From CAVUCH01 sp963763095 (lineage in GTDB: Bacteria; Acidobacteriota; Vicinamibacteria; Vicinamibacterales; JAENWD01), in assembly GCA_963763095.1 (NCBI GenBank), contig CAVXNR010000039.1, positions 25,690 through 89,689 on the forward strand: a DNA stretch of 64,000 bases, given 5' to 3'. Made by a program: the position numbers and the translations under genes. Below are positions 35,252 to 44,792 of the stretch, piece after piece (positions within the stretch are counted from its first letter, which is position 1; each line of letters begins with the position of its first letter). The notes under the pieces are model-generated. The model had not been told where the DNA came from, searched no databases, and was given only the letters and a program-made list of their open reading frames with translations.

Positions 35252-37297
35252 TCAAATCCCGAACAGCTCCGGATCCCAGACCAGCCCCAGCTCTCCCGGC
35301 GGCGCCATATAGCCCGCAAGCGCCGATGCAGCGACCACCGCGGGACTTGCGAGGTAGCCTTCGCCGCCGAGTCCCATCCGGTTCTGCCAGTTGCGATTGA
35401 AGGACGTGATCGCGCGTTCGCCAGGGGCGAGCGCGTCGGGGCCCTGGCCGAAACAGGGGCCGCACCACGAACGCCGGATTTCCCCTCCGGCCGCGCGCAG
35501 CACGCTCGCCACCGAGTCTCCCCCAAGCCGCGGATCGGGTCGTTCGATCTCCCGTCCTACGCCGGCGGACCCCGGAAACACCAGCAGCGGCGTCACCGCG
35601 CGCGCGACACCCTGCTGGCGTGCACCGCGCAGGACGAATGCGGCCTGCAGCAGATCGTCGTACCCGCCGTTGGTGCACGACCCGATCATGGCCTTCGTGA
35701 ACGTGACCCGCTCGCGTGCGACCTCTTCGGCGGCAAAGGCGTTCCCGGGACTGAACGGCTTCGCAATCATGGGTCCGATCGCATCGACGGCCAGTGTCTC
35801 GTCGGCGGCAAAGCGTGCGTCGGCGCCGGACGCGACCAGTGGATAGGGCAGCGTGTCGAACCCTCTCGCGCGATACCACGCGCTGGTGACGGCGTCCGCC
35901 GCGAAGATGCCGTTCATCGCCTCTGCTTCCGCCATCATGTTGGCGATCGTGTTGCGATACGGCATCGGGATCTGGCCGTCGCGATCCACGAGCTCCACCG
36001 ACATCCCCTCGGCCTGCCGGGTTCCCCACCGGCGGAGCAGCTCGAGGACGATGTCCTTGCCGCTGACCCAGGGTTGGATGCGTCCCGTGAAGACGACGCG
36101 CCGCGCACGCGCCAGCGTGACGTACACATAGCCCGTCGCCCACCCGAAGCCGAGCGTCGTCGATCCCACGCCGATGCCGACCGCGCCGTACGCGCCATAC
36201 GCTCGACTGTGCGAGTCGGCGCCCGGGATCAACTGCCCGGGAAAGACGAGACCCTGCTCGGGGAAGTAGAAGTGGAAGATGCCGTCTCCAGGCGTTGCGT
36301 AGTAGGGCGGCTCGATTCCGTGCTGCGCGGCGAATGCCCGCCCGATGGCCGTCTGCTTTTCGTCGTCGACGCGGCCCGTGAAGACGAAGTGATCGTTCGC
36401 GATCGCTGCCTGACGCGGGTCGATCGTGTGTCCGCGGGTGATCTGGTTGAAGGTGTGGATGGCGAAGGGCGCCGTGCCGTCCGACGCCGGCAGCAGGTCC
36501 GCGTAGACGCGGAGCGTCGCCCCGGGCGTGACCGCCGCGTTTTTGTCCACCCGGTGGGCCCACAGGATCTGCTCGGTCGCCGTCATCGTGCGTGCGCGCG
36601 CCGGGTCTGCCCACTCGACCGCGGGCGCCTGTTCGACCGAACGCCGAAGCTCCCGGCGTCCGGCGGCGACGATGCCGCCGCTCTGGCGAATCTCGTCCTC
36701 CTTCGGCGTGAGCGGCAGCGGCACGTAGTCCTTGTCCTGGGTCGCGTTGCGGAGACGCCGCGACGCGGGCTCGAACTCCAGCTCGTCGCCGTCGTGCGCG
36801 TCTGCGACTGCCTCGGGGCTCTGCACGACGTGCAGCCCGAGATTGAGGGCGTTCCTGCGGAAGATATCCCCCATGTTGTGGCCGCATACAACCACCATCT
36901 CGAGGCCGGCCTCCTCGGCAATCGCCTTCAGCCCCGCCGGGCTCATCTCGCGCGACGATCCGATAGCGAAGCGATCACCGGCGATGAGGAACGTCTCCCC
37001 GCCGTGGACCCGCGCGCGGAAGTCGGGCATCAGGTAGCGGAACGCGCCCGCTTTCCAGCGTTCGTCCAGCGTGTCGAGGCTCTCTGACACGCAGTCGGCG
37101 GCGGGCGTGATCTGGTCGGTGTCGATCGCGTCGAGCTTGCGGCCGAACTTCGTGCCGGCCAGCTTCGCATCCCAGAAGATCAGCGCGCGGCCGCGCACCA
37201 CCCGAGCGGCGTCCGGCGTGCTCCCGCCTGCCGGAGTGCTCGGCAGGTCGTCGAGCGTAATGCCGGGCTTCAGGCGGGCGGGACTGATCGTGTGCAT
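35252..37297 (-). CDS. Aconitase-family hydratase with N-terminal swivel domain (681 aa)
   Basis: The enzyme is a [4Fe-4S] (de)hydratase of the aconitase/isopropylmalate-isomerase superfamily. Unusually the small swivel domain comes first (about residues 35-170: DAIDTDQITPA, AIGSSREMSPAG). The catalytic part follows with HTFNQITRGHTID, GADSHSRAYGAYGAVGIGVG, cluster Cys in IGSCTNGGYDD and the pair CGPC in SWCGPCFGQGP. Swivel-first order is seen in AcnB, but its HEAT-like domain is absent; the swivel itself looks LeuD-like. The reaction could be aconitate, homoaconitate, isopropylmalate or a related hydration. No leu or TCA genes flank it. Confidence 0.82.
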   Translation of the reverse strand: MHTISPARLKPGITLDDLPSTPAGGSTPDAARVVRGRALIFWDAKLAGTKFGRKLDAIDTDQITPAADCVSESLDTLDERWKAGAFRYLMPDFRARVHGGETFLIAGDRFAIGSSREMSPAGLKAIAEEAGLEMVVVCGHNMGDIFRRNALNLGLHVVQSPEAVADAHDGDELEFEPASRRLRNATQDKDYVPLPLTPKEDEIRQSGGIVAAGRRELRRSVEQAPAVEWADPARARTMTATEQILWAHRVDKNAAVTPGATLRVYADLLPASDGTAPFAIHTFNQITRGHTIDPRQAAIANDHFVFTGRVDDEKQTAIGRAFAAQHGIEPPYYATPGDGIFHFYFPEQGLVFPGQLIPGADSHSRAYGAYGAVGIGVGSTTLGFGWATGYVYVTLARARRVVFTGRIQPWVSGKDIVLELLRRWGTRQAEGMSVELVDRDGQIPMPYRNTIANMMAEAEAMNGIFAADAVTSAWYRARGFDTLPYPLVASGADARFAADETLAVDAIGPMIAKPFSPGNAFAAEEVARERVTFTKAMIGSCTNGGYDDLLQAAFVLRGARQQGVARAVTPLLVFPGSAGVGREIERPDPRLGGDSVASVLRAAGGEIRRSWCGPCFGQGPDALAPGERAITSFNRNWQNRMGLGGEGYLASPAVVAASALAGYMAPPGELGLVWDPELFGI

Positions 37298-37316
37298 AGG
37301 GCGGTGCCCGGACCTC

Positions 37317-37559
37317 TCAGCGCCCGCGGCCTACCGAAGTCCTGAGACGCGCGATCTCTGCGGTGACTGCCCGCAGATCGTTCAGCACGTTCTCGGCTTC
37401 CGTGATCGTCGCGCCCAGGTGCTCGCGCGCCGGCACGCTGCCGCGTTTCACCTCGGCGGCAAGGTCACGGGTCGTCTCGGCGCACGCACGGCAGACCTCG
37501 ACGGTGCGCTCGTGCGCCGCCAGGATGTCGAGAACGGCCGCGCGTTCCTCGGGTGTCAT
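37317..37559 (-). CDS. Small helical hypothetical protein (80 aa)
   Basis: ATG 37559 follows GGAG four bases upstream. The protein is almost entirely helical with a coiled-coil-like pattern (RAAVLDILAAHERTVEVC, EVKRGSVPAREHLGATITEA, NVLNDLRAVTAEIARL) and two cysteines in VCRAC. No domain is recognised. It ends 19 bases before the aconitase-family start on the same strand, so the two probably share a transcript. Confidence 0.6.
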   Translation of the reverse strand: MTPEERAAVLDILAAHERTVEVCRACAETTRDLAAEVKRGSVPAREHLGATITEAENVLNDLRAVTAEIARLRTSVGRGR

Positions 37560-37745
37560 GTCTCTCCGACGACTGTATCGCAGTGAGGAGACGGAGGAAA
37601 TGCACGATGGACGCGGCGGGCGGCAGGGTCGACAGTCCACGGCAGGCGGCCGGCGCCGATGATGTGGAGCCGCGACTTCAGTCCCGGCCGCACGGCCACA
37701 CTCCTCAATCCCGGCGGGCACCGCGCGTGTGATAGCGTTTTACCC
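37560..37745. other. Divergent intergenic region with a degenerate palindrome
   Basis: It separates the 80-residue gene and the DUF1080 gene. Bases about 37662-37697 carry a weak copy of the dispersed GGAGCCGCGACTTCAGTCCC palindrome family. Promoter elements are not obvious. Confidence 0.5.
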
Positions 37746-38477
37746 ATGCTCGCCAATACCCGCCCCATTGCCGCTCTGGTCGTCCTCGGCCTCGCGCTCG
37801 CGCCGACGCCTGGGGCACAGTCCCCGGAGCCCGTCAACACTCTCACCCCCACCGAGAAGAGCGCAGGCTGGACCCTGTTATTCGACGGCAAGTCGACGAG
37901 CGCCTGGCGGGGATACAAGAAGCCCGACATGACCGGGCTGCGGTGGAAGGTCGAGGACGGCTGCCTGGCGCTGCCCGCGGGCGAGGGTGCGGACACAAGC
38001 GGACAGCGGGACATCATCACCACGCAGCAGTTCGATGATTTCGAGCTGGCCTGGGAATGGCGCATCGCCAAAGGCGGGAACAGCGGGGTGAAGTATTTCG
38101 TTACCGAGAACAACGAGTCGGCAATCGGCCACGAGTACCAGGTGATCGACGGGGCGCATCCCGACGCCGCCGTGCGCGAGGGCCGGCGCCAGACGGCTGC
38201 CTTCTACGACGTCCTCGCGGCCCCAGGTGCGACGCCGTTCCCGACCCCGGCCTTCAACAGGGGACGCGTGGTGGCGAAGGGCAATCACGTGGAGCACTGG
38301 TTGAACGGCGCCAGGGTGCTCGAGTACACGCTCGACACGGATACGCTTCGTGCCGCCATCGCTGACAGCAAGTTCAAGGACTCCCGGGACTTCGACAAGC
38401 ATATCCGCGGGCACCTGCTGCTGCAGGATCACGGCGACGGTGTGTGCTTCCGGAACATCAAGGTCCGGCCGCTGTGA
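37746..38477 (+). CDS. Exported DUF1080 (3-keto-disaccharide hydrolase-like) protein
   Basis: From ATG 37746 the protein is 243 residues with a signal peptide (ALVVLGLALAPTPGAQS). The DUF1080 concanavalin-like fold shows GWTLLFDGKSTSAWRGY, LRWKVEDGCLAL, DFELAWEWRIAKGGNSGVKY, EYQVIDGAHPDA, NHVEHWLNG and a C-terminal LLLQDHGDGVCFRNIKVRPL. Members bind or hydrolyse sugars, including 3-keto-glycosides, in the periplasm or on the surface. DUF1080 genes are expanded in Acidobacteria and Planctomycetes. A dispersed repeat follows its stop. Confidence 0.88.
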   Translation: MLANTRPIAALVVLGLALAPTPGAQSPEPVNTLTPTEKSAGWTLLFDGKSTSAWRGYKKPDMTGLRWKVEDGCLALPAGEGADTSGQRDIITTQQFDDFELAWEWRIAKGGNSGVKYFVTENNESAIGHEYQVIDGAHPDAAVREGRRQTAAFYDVLAAPGATPFPTPAFNRGRVVAKGNHVEHWLNGARVLEYTLDTDTLRAAIADSKFKDSRDFDKHIRGHLLLQDHGDGVCFRNIKVRPL

Positions 38478-38479
38478 TG

Positions 38480-38577
38480 TCAGGCTGCGGGCCACGGGCT
38501 GCAGGCGTCAGGCGGTAAGGGGCCTCAGGCCGGACGTGGCCTGCAGGCTGTAGCCTCGAGCCTGCAGCCTGGTTCTG
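38480..38577. repeat. Dispersed inverted GGCTGCAGG repeat
   Basis: Left-arm CAGGCTGCGGGCCACGGGC units, a core GGCCTCAGGCCGGACGTGG and right-arm GCCTGCAGGCTGTAGCC units lie between two genes on the plus strand. Confidence 0.75.
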
Positions 38578-38580
38578 CCC

Positions 38581-39042
38581 ATGCGCTTTCCGATCGGCGC
38601 CGACGTCATCGTCGTGGCTATCAACCGGCGCGGGCGCGTGATCGACGTGCGCGGCGGCGTGTATCGTGTCCTGGTCGGTGCCCTGCCGGTGATGTGCCGC
38701 GAGGACGAGGTTCGTGCAGCGGAGACGCCGAAGAGCGGCAAGCGCCAGAACCGCGGCGACCAGCACGGGCCAGCCGAGTCACCGAACCCACCCGAGTCCA
38801 CCAGACGTCGTGTCACGCGCTCGATCGACCTGCACGGCATGACCGTCAACGAGGCGAGCACCGCTGTCGCCGACTTCGTCAGCCGCGCCGTGATGGACGG
38901 CGCCGACACACTGGAGATCATCCACGGTGTCGGCACGGGCCGCGTGCGTGACGCGGTCCGGCGTGTGCTCGGAACGTTCGCAGCCGTGCGGCAGGTGCGC
39001 CCGCATCCTACAAACGCCGGCGTCACGATCGTGCATCTGTGA
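38581..39042 (+). CDS. Smr-domain protein resembling an isolated MutS2 tail
   Basis: The 153-residue protein has an N-terminal KOW-like strand region (GRVIDVRGGVYRVLVGALPV) as found in the MutS2 linker. A polar spacer follows, then a complete Smr domain (RSIDLHGMTVNEAS, LEIIHGVGTGRVRDAVR, GVTIVHL). The MutS2 ATPase is absent, so this is a stand-alone tail. Smr domains are nucleases or nucleic-acid binders; MutS2 acts on recombination intermediates and collided ribosomes. Start ATG 38581 lies four bases after the repeat block, with no clear ribosome site. Confidence 0.8.
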   Translation: MRFPIGADVIVVAINRRGRVIDVRGGVYRVLVGALPVMCREDEVRAAETPKSGKRQNRGDQHGPAESPNPPESTRRRVTRSIDLHGMTVNEASTAVADFVSRAVMDGADTLEIIHGVGTGRVRDAVRRVLGTFAAVRQVRPHPTNAGVTIVHL

Positions 39043-39100
39043 GATCCGGCCGGCGTTTGTTCGTCTGCACGCCCCGGCGCGCCGTGTGTTCATCTGTGTA

Positions 39101-39170
39101 GTCATGTGGGGCAGGCCTTCAGGCCTGCTAGATCGCACTGATTTTGCAGGGCTGAAGCCCTGCCCCACGT
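39101..39170. repeat. 70-bp two-palindrome module, copy 3
   Basis: Same order and spacing as 13104-13173: GGGGCAGGCCTTCAGGCCTGC, linker TAGATCGCACTGATTTT, GCAGGGCTGAAGCCCTGC. It lies between convergent genes. Confidence 0.85.
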
Positions 39171-39217
39171 CAGCGCGCGCAAGCGCAGGATGACGGCCGC
39201 TGCGACCGAGCGTTTCG

Positions 39218-40984
39218 CTAACGCGTCCACAGCCGGAAGTTCTCCAGAATCGAATTGCCGATGAACTCGCGGAGGATGGAGTTGTCGGGCACGGGACCGG
39301 CCGGCGCCGCGCGGAACCACTGGAGGAACGAGAGCAGCCGGTTGGCCTCCACGTATTCCGGATCCTCGCCGCGGACCTGCAGCAGCAGCGGCTCCGCGGC
39401 CGACCGCAGGACGGCGAGCTCGTGGACGAGCGACGAATTGAAGATGGCGTCGCTGTGTTCCTGGTACGGGAAGATGTGCTGCTTCTCGCCGCGCTGCACC
39501 GAGGGCCACCGGCTGATGGTCTCGGCGGCGCTGTAGCCGCGCGACGAGGCGTCGCGAACGATGCGCCGCACCAGGCGTGAGTCAGCCGTGCTGACGCGGT
39601 TGTGGCGATCGAGGTTCAGCTGCGTCAGGGCGGAGACGTACACCCGATAGACCGCGTCGTGCGGCAGGTCGGGCACCAGCGCGGGATTGAGTCCGTGGAT
39701 GCCTTCCACGATGATCACGTGGTCGCGCGTGAGCGTCACCGTCTGTCCCGGCTCGCGGCGTCCGAGGACGAACGAGTACCGCGGCAGCGTGATCGTATGG
39801 CCCGACATCAGCGCGAGCAGGTGCTCGTTGAAGAGGGGCACGTCGAGCGCAGGCAGCGCCTCGAAGTCCACCTCGCCGTGCTCATCCCGCGGCGTCAGGT
39901 CACGATCCACGAAGTAGTCGTCCAGTGCCAGCGGGAACGGATGGTGACCGTTGGCCAGCAGCTGCACCGCGAGTCGCTTCGAGAACGTCGTCTTGCCCGA
40001 CGAGGAGGGGCCGGCCACGAGCACGACCCGGAGGCGATCGCTGGCGGCGACGATCTCGGATGCAATCTTGGCGATGCGCGCCTCGTGCAGCGCCTCGGCG
40101 ACCAGCGAAATCTCCTGGAGCCGGCCCTCCTGGATGGCATCGTTCAGCGAGCCCGCGTTGCGGATGCCGAGCTTGTCAAGCCACTGCGCCGCTTCCTCGA
40201 AGACCTCGAACAGCTTCGGGTACGGCTCGACGTGCGCCACTTCGAGAGGCCGGGCCTGGTGCGGAAAGCAGAGCAGGAAGCCTGCGGTGAACCACTCGAG
40301 CCCGAACCCGCGCAGGCACCCGGTCGACGGCACCATGTAACCCTGAAAGTAGTCGCGGCGGCCGCGCAGCTCGTACAGCACGAGGGTGTCGCGCCGGCGA
40401 TGCGCCAGCAGGCGGGCCTTGTCGAGCTCCCCGCGATCGTAGAACAGCTGCGTCGCGTCGCTGATCGGCACGATCGATTTCTCGATCGGCTCGTCCGCGG
40501 CCACGATCGACCGCATGCGCGCCTCGAGCGTGCGCAGGTCCTCGCGTGAGAAGGGTGCGCGGCCACGAACGGAGCAGAAGTAGCCCCCGACCGTCGGCGC
40601 CGAGTGCTCGATCATCACGTCGGCTTCGGGAAAGACCTCGGCGGCGGCCGTCACCAGCAGGAACGCGAGCGAGCGCCGGTAGATGCGCGCGCCGTCGGCG
40701 TCCGTGACGCGCACCGGGGTCACATCCGCATCCGTCACGAGCAGTGTCTGCAGCTCGCGCAGCCGTCCATCGACGATCGCAGCAACCACCGCCGCGCGCC
40801 CCTCGTGACTCTCTGGAAACGCGACTCTGAGAACATCGCGCAACGTCGTGCCGGGCGGCGCCTGGAAAATCCGGCCGTCCGCCAGCCGCGCGTGGACGCT
40901 CTCGCGCGGTCCGGCGAGCCGGATCCCGACGGATTCGACGGCAGCATCGCGTGCGGGAGTCGAGGGCGAATGCGGATGGGTCAA
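39218..40984 (-). CDS. TGS/ThrRS-like domain - uridine-kinase-like fusion (588 aa)
   Basis: The N-terminus (about residues 30-75) resembles a TGS domain (ADGRIFQAPPGTTLRDVLR). A threonyl-tRNA-synthetase second-additional-domain-like region follows (RRSLAFLLVTAAAEVFPEAD ... VGGYFCSV). The C-terminal half is a P-loop nucleoside kinase: VAGPSSSGKTTFSKRL, FPLALDDYFVDRD, HVIIVEGIHGLNPAL and RLVRRIVRDASSRGY. Similar fusions are annotated as nucleoside or uridine kinases in anaerobes and acidobacteria. The physiological substrate is uncertain; the synthetase-derived half may bind RNA or amino acid. It is transcribed alone. Confidence 0.8.
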   Translation of the reverse strand: MTHPHSPSTPARDAAVESVGIRLAGPRESVHARLADGRIFQAPPGTTLRDVLRVAFPESHEGRAAVVAAIVDGRLRELQTLLVTDADVTPVRVTDADGARIYRRSLAFLLVTAAAEVFPEADVMIEHSAPTVGGYFCSVRGRAPFSREDLRTLEARMRSIVAADEPIEKSIVPISDATQLFYDRGELDKARLLAHRRRDTLVLYELRGRRDYFQGYMVPSTGCLRGFGLEWFTAGFLLCFPHQARPLEVAHVEPYPKLFEVFEEAAQWLDKLGIRNAGSLNDAIQEGRLQEISLVAEALHEARIAKIASEIVAASDRLRVVLVAGPSSSGKTTFSKRLAVQLLANGHHPFPLALDDYFVDRDLTPRDEHGEVDFEALPALDVPLFNEHLLALMSGHTITLPRYSFVLGRREPGQTVTLTRDHVIIVEGIHGLNPALVPDLPHDAVYRVYVSALTQLNLDRHNRVSTADSRLVRRIVRDASSRGYSAAETISRWPSVQRGEKQHIFPYQEHSDAIFNSSLVHELAVLRSAAEPLLLQVRGEDPEYVEANRLLSFLQWFRAAPAGPVPDNSILREFIGNSILENFRLWTR

Positions 40985-41007
40985 GGAGGGGCGATTGTAC
41001 TAGCGGC

Positions 41008-41160
41008 CCCGGCTGCAGGCTACAGGCTGCGGGCTACAGGCCGGTCTGGCATCAGGCGGCATCTGCCCTTGGCGACGCGTAGAACCGAGGTAACAGCGCG
41101 GCACAATGGCCTCTTTCGCCGGACATGCCTGCAGCCTGCCGCCTGCAGGCTGTAGCCAGC
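41008..41160. repeat. Dispersed inverted GGCTGCAGG repeat with expanded core
   Basis: Left arm (41010-41045) and right arm (about 41127-41160) of GGCTGCAGG/CCTGCAGCC units flank an enlarged core starting CCGGTCTGGCATCAGGCGG. It occupies the region between divergent genes, ending just before the promoter at 41176. Confidence 0.7.
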
Positions 41161-41175
41161 GGTGACGGAGGTTGG

Positions 41176-41204
41176 TTGACAACGGGGCTCGTCGTGTGTA
41201 TTCT
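41176..41204 (+). promoter_or_regulatory. Consensus sigma-70 promoter of arsR-methyltransferase gene
   Basis: TTGACA (41176-41181), a 17-base spacer and TATTCT (41199-41204). The predicted transcription start is about 41211, which rules out the TTG at 41172 as the translation start and supports TTG 41223. Confidence 0.8.
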
Positions 41205-41207
41205 TCC

Positions 41208-41223
41208 ATCCGGATTCACGGAT
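41208..41223 (+). promoter_or_regulatory. Candidate operator (inverted repeat)
   Basis: ATCCG-GATTCA-CGGAT forms a 5-base inverted repeat spanning the predicted transcription start and abutting the start codon. ArsR-family repressors typically autoregulate from sites in this position; binding by the encoded protein is inference. Confidence 0.4.
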
Positions 41224-42221
41224 TGACTGAACGCGCCTCCATCCTCGACCACCTATCTGCGCTAGCGGACGTCACGCGTGACCGGCTGCTCCTGCTGCTC
41301 GAGCCGCATGAGCTGACGGTCACCGAGCTGTGCGCCGTGCTGCAGTTGCCGCAGTCCACGGTCAGCCGGCACCTCAAGGCGCTCGCCGACGCCGGGTGGG
41401 TCACGTCGCGTGCCGAGGGCACGAGCCGGCTCTACACGATGGCGCGGGAAGGCCTCGATGCGCCGACCCGCCGGCTGTGGCTGCTGGTGCGCGAACAGGT
41501 GGGCGGCTCGCGTGCCGCCACGCAGGATCACCACCGCCTGCAGGGCGTGCTCGCGGAGCGGCGGACGAAATCGCAGGAGTTCTTCTCGTCCACGGCCGGG
41601 CAATGGGACCGCCTGCGGGAGGAGCTGTTCGGTCCGACCTTCCACCTCCAGGCGCTGCTCGGCCTCATTGACAACGATTGGGTCGTCGGCGATCTGGGCG
41701 CCGGGACGGGCGCGGTATCCGCAGCCCTCGCACCGTTTGTCGCGCGCGTGATCGCGGTGGACAACTCCGCGGCCATGTTGCAGGCTGCGAAGCGCCGGCT
41801 GCACGGTTTCCAGAACGTGGAGCTCCGCCGCGGCGACCTGGAAGATCTCCCCATCGAGGACGTAGCGCTCGACGCCGCCACGCTGATGCTCGTGCTGCCG
41901 TATCTGCCGCAGCCCGCGCGCGTCTTGCGAGAGGCCTCGCGGGTGCTCAAGCCGGGTGGACGCCTGCTCGTAGCCGACATGCTGCCGCACGATCGCGAAG
42001 CGTACCGGCAACAGATGGGTCACGTGCGCCTTGGATTCTCGGAAGCGCAGTTCTCGGAGCATCTCGCGGCTGCAGGATTTGACCGCGTCCACCTGCACCC
42101 GCTCCCCGCCGATCCCCGCGCAAAGGGACCGGCCCTGTTCGTTGCCGTCGCCCGCCGCACGGCACGCGCGCACGACGTCGTGAACACCACCGCTGCAGGG
42201 AGCGCACTGTCACAGGTGTGA
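41223..42221 (+). CDS. ArsR-family regulator fused to SAM-dependent methyltransferase
   Basis: From TTG 41223 the protein has 332 residues. Residues about 1-85 form a winged-helix ArsR domain (HLSALADVTRDRLLLLLEPH, LPQSTVSRHLKALADAGWV). A class I methyltransferase follows, with motif I VVGDLGAGTGAVSAALAP, the acidic VIAVDNSAAML and LKPGGRLLVADMLPHD. The domain architecture is known from regulators linked to methionine metabolism. Adjacent ahcY recycles the S-adenosylhomocysteine product, so sensing of SAM or SAH by this protein is plausible. The start is chosen because a consensus promoter overlaps the upstream extension. Confidence 0.85.
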   Translation: MTERASILDHLSALADVTRDRLLLLLEPHELTVTELCAVLQLPQSTVSRHLKALADAGWVTSRAEGTSRLYTMAREGLDAPTRRLWLLVREQVGGSRAATQDHHRLQGVLAERRTKSQEFFSSTAGQWDRLREELFGPTFHLQALLGLIDNDWVVGDLGAGTGAVSAALAPFVARVIAVDNSAAMLQAAKRRLHGFQNVELRRGDLEDLPIEDVALDAATLMLVLPYLPQPARVLREASRVLKPGGRLLVADMLPHDREAYRQQMGHVRLGFSEAQFSEHLAAAGFDRVHLHPLPADPRAKGPALFVAVARRTARAHDVVNTTAAGSALSQV

Positions 42222-42320
42222 TCCCGTGATCGTCAGGCCGGCCGCCACCCGCGGCCGGAACATGTGAGAGCCAGAACACGGCCCCGGAACCCGGAGCCTG
42301 GAGCCAGAGGAGAACAGTCC

Positions 42321-43820
<1,500 letters not shown>

Positions 43821-43829
43821 CGTTTACCC

Positions 43830-43953
43830 GTTGATCGTCAACCGTTGACCGTTGACCGTTCACCCGCCGCGAGGTTCGCTGCTGCCATTCGAAGCACCAC
43901 TGCGGGGCGGGGCGGTCAACTGTCAACGGTGCACGGTCAACGGGGAACGGTTA
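43830..43953. repeat. Inverted TTGACCG / CGGTCAA repeat arrays
   Basis: Left: GTTGACCGTTGACCGTTGACC-type tandem units (43832-43862, with related GTCAACC). Right: CAACTGTCAACGGTGCACGG and GGTCAACGGGGAACGG (43917-43953). The arrays are mutually complementary and could pair across the 54-base centre. They separate convergent genes. Confidence 0.75.
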
Positions 43954-44415
43954 CCGTCCGAAGTTGTACCCCACCCCGAACTTCAGGTCGGCACTCTCCC
44001 ACGCACCGACCTTCACCTCGAAGAACAGCCCCCGATCGTGCTCGAGGCCGCCAACGAAATTCAGCCCGCCGCGCGTATCCGAGTCATCGTTGTCGAAGTC
44101 GTAGTAGTTGATCGCCGGCCCGCCGCCCCCGTACACCACCCACAGGCTCCGGCGCAGCGGGTACTTGTAGACCGCCTCGATGTTCACGCCGATGAGCGTC
44201 TGATCGTCGCCCACTCCAATCTCGAGGTTCGGGCGCAAGTGGATGCGATCCACAATCGCGGGCGTCTCCACGTGCCCGCCGAAGTAGAACTGATCGGGAT
44301 CGACGCTCGCGCCGGCGCGCACGCCGACGCGCATGCCCTGGGCCGAGGCCGGCGAGCTTGCGCCGACCAGGGCCGCCACCGCGGCGAGTACAAGGAATAA
44401 CCGTTTCGTCATCAT
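43951..44415 (-). CDS. Exported outer-membrane beta-barrel-like protein (154 aa)
   Basis: ATG 44415 (or 44412) follows GAGG. A Sec signal (RLFLVLAAVAALVGASSPASAQ) precedes alternating-polarity strands such as MRVGVRAGASVD, FYFGGHVET, LRPNLEIGVG, SLWVVYGGGGPAINYYDF and GLFFEVKVGAW. It ends in FGVGYNFGR, near the aromatic end of small outer-membrane barrels. It is probably a structural or adhesion-type small barrel. The last codons run into the CGGTCAA repeat array, which lies at its stop. Confidence 0.75.
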   Translation of the reverse strand: MMTKRLFLVLAAVAALVGASSPASAQGMRVGVRAGASVDPDQFYFGGHVETPAIVDRIHLRPNLEIGVGDDQTLIGVNIEAVYKYPLRRSLWVVYGGGGPAINYYDFDNDDSDTRGGLNFVGGLEHDRGLFFEVKVGAWESADLKFGVGYNFGR

Positions 44416-44627
44416 CACACCTCTCGAATCATCGCGCCTACAAGACAACTGCCACGTTCGGCGCAGTCTGGAGCTGCGACTTCAGTCCGGGCGGACACGG
44501 TAACGGCCGGAACTGAACGTCCGGCCGCACACCCGGCATCCGTCCTCGCCGTCTCAGGTTGCGAGGTTTGACGAGATGACACGCCGCGCGGTTTCCAGGC
44601 AGCGTGGCGGTCCGCGGAACGCGGACG
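44416..44627. other. Intergenic region with a degenerate palindrome
   Basis: Bases about 44469-44505 carry a weak GAGCTGCGACTTCAGTCCGG repeat of the dispersed GGAACTTCAGTTCC family. No gene is seen. Confidence 0.5.
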
Positions 44628-44790
44628 TCAGGGCCGGCGGCCGATGACCAGCATCTCGCGCGACGTAGACCGCAGCGGGCGCTCGAAGTAGCTGCCGAAG
44701 GTCTCCTCCAGCTCGAAGCCCGTGTGCAGGAACAGCAGCTACAGCTCGCACGGGACGCTCGAGGTCGATCTCGACGAGGCGCGCGCGGTG
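44628..44790 (-). pseudogene. Methyltransferase C-terminal remnant
   Basis: On the minus strand the frame ending at TGA 44630-44628 reads HTGFELEETFGSYFERPL and SREMLVIGRRP, the usual last strand pair of class I SAM methyltransferases. Upstream it meets an in-frame TAG and degenerates into the GGCTAAA repeat array. It is a decayed gene end of about 40-50 codons without a start. Confidence 0.45.
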
Positions 44791-44792
44791 GC

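Noticed and set aside
42222..42320. A SAH riboswitch upstream of ahcY
   Set aside because: The 99-base gap is mostly degenerate CCCGGAGCC repeats and lacks the conserved SAH aptamer core; regulation by the upstream ArsR-type protein is more plausible.
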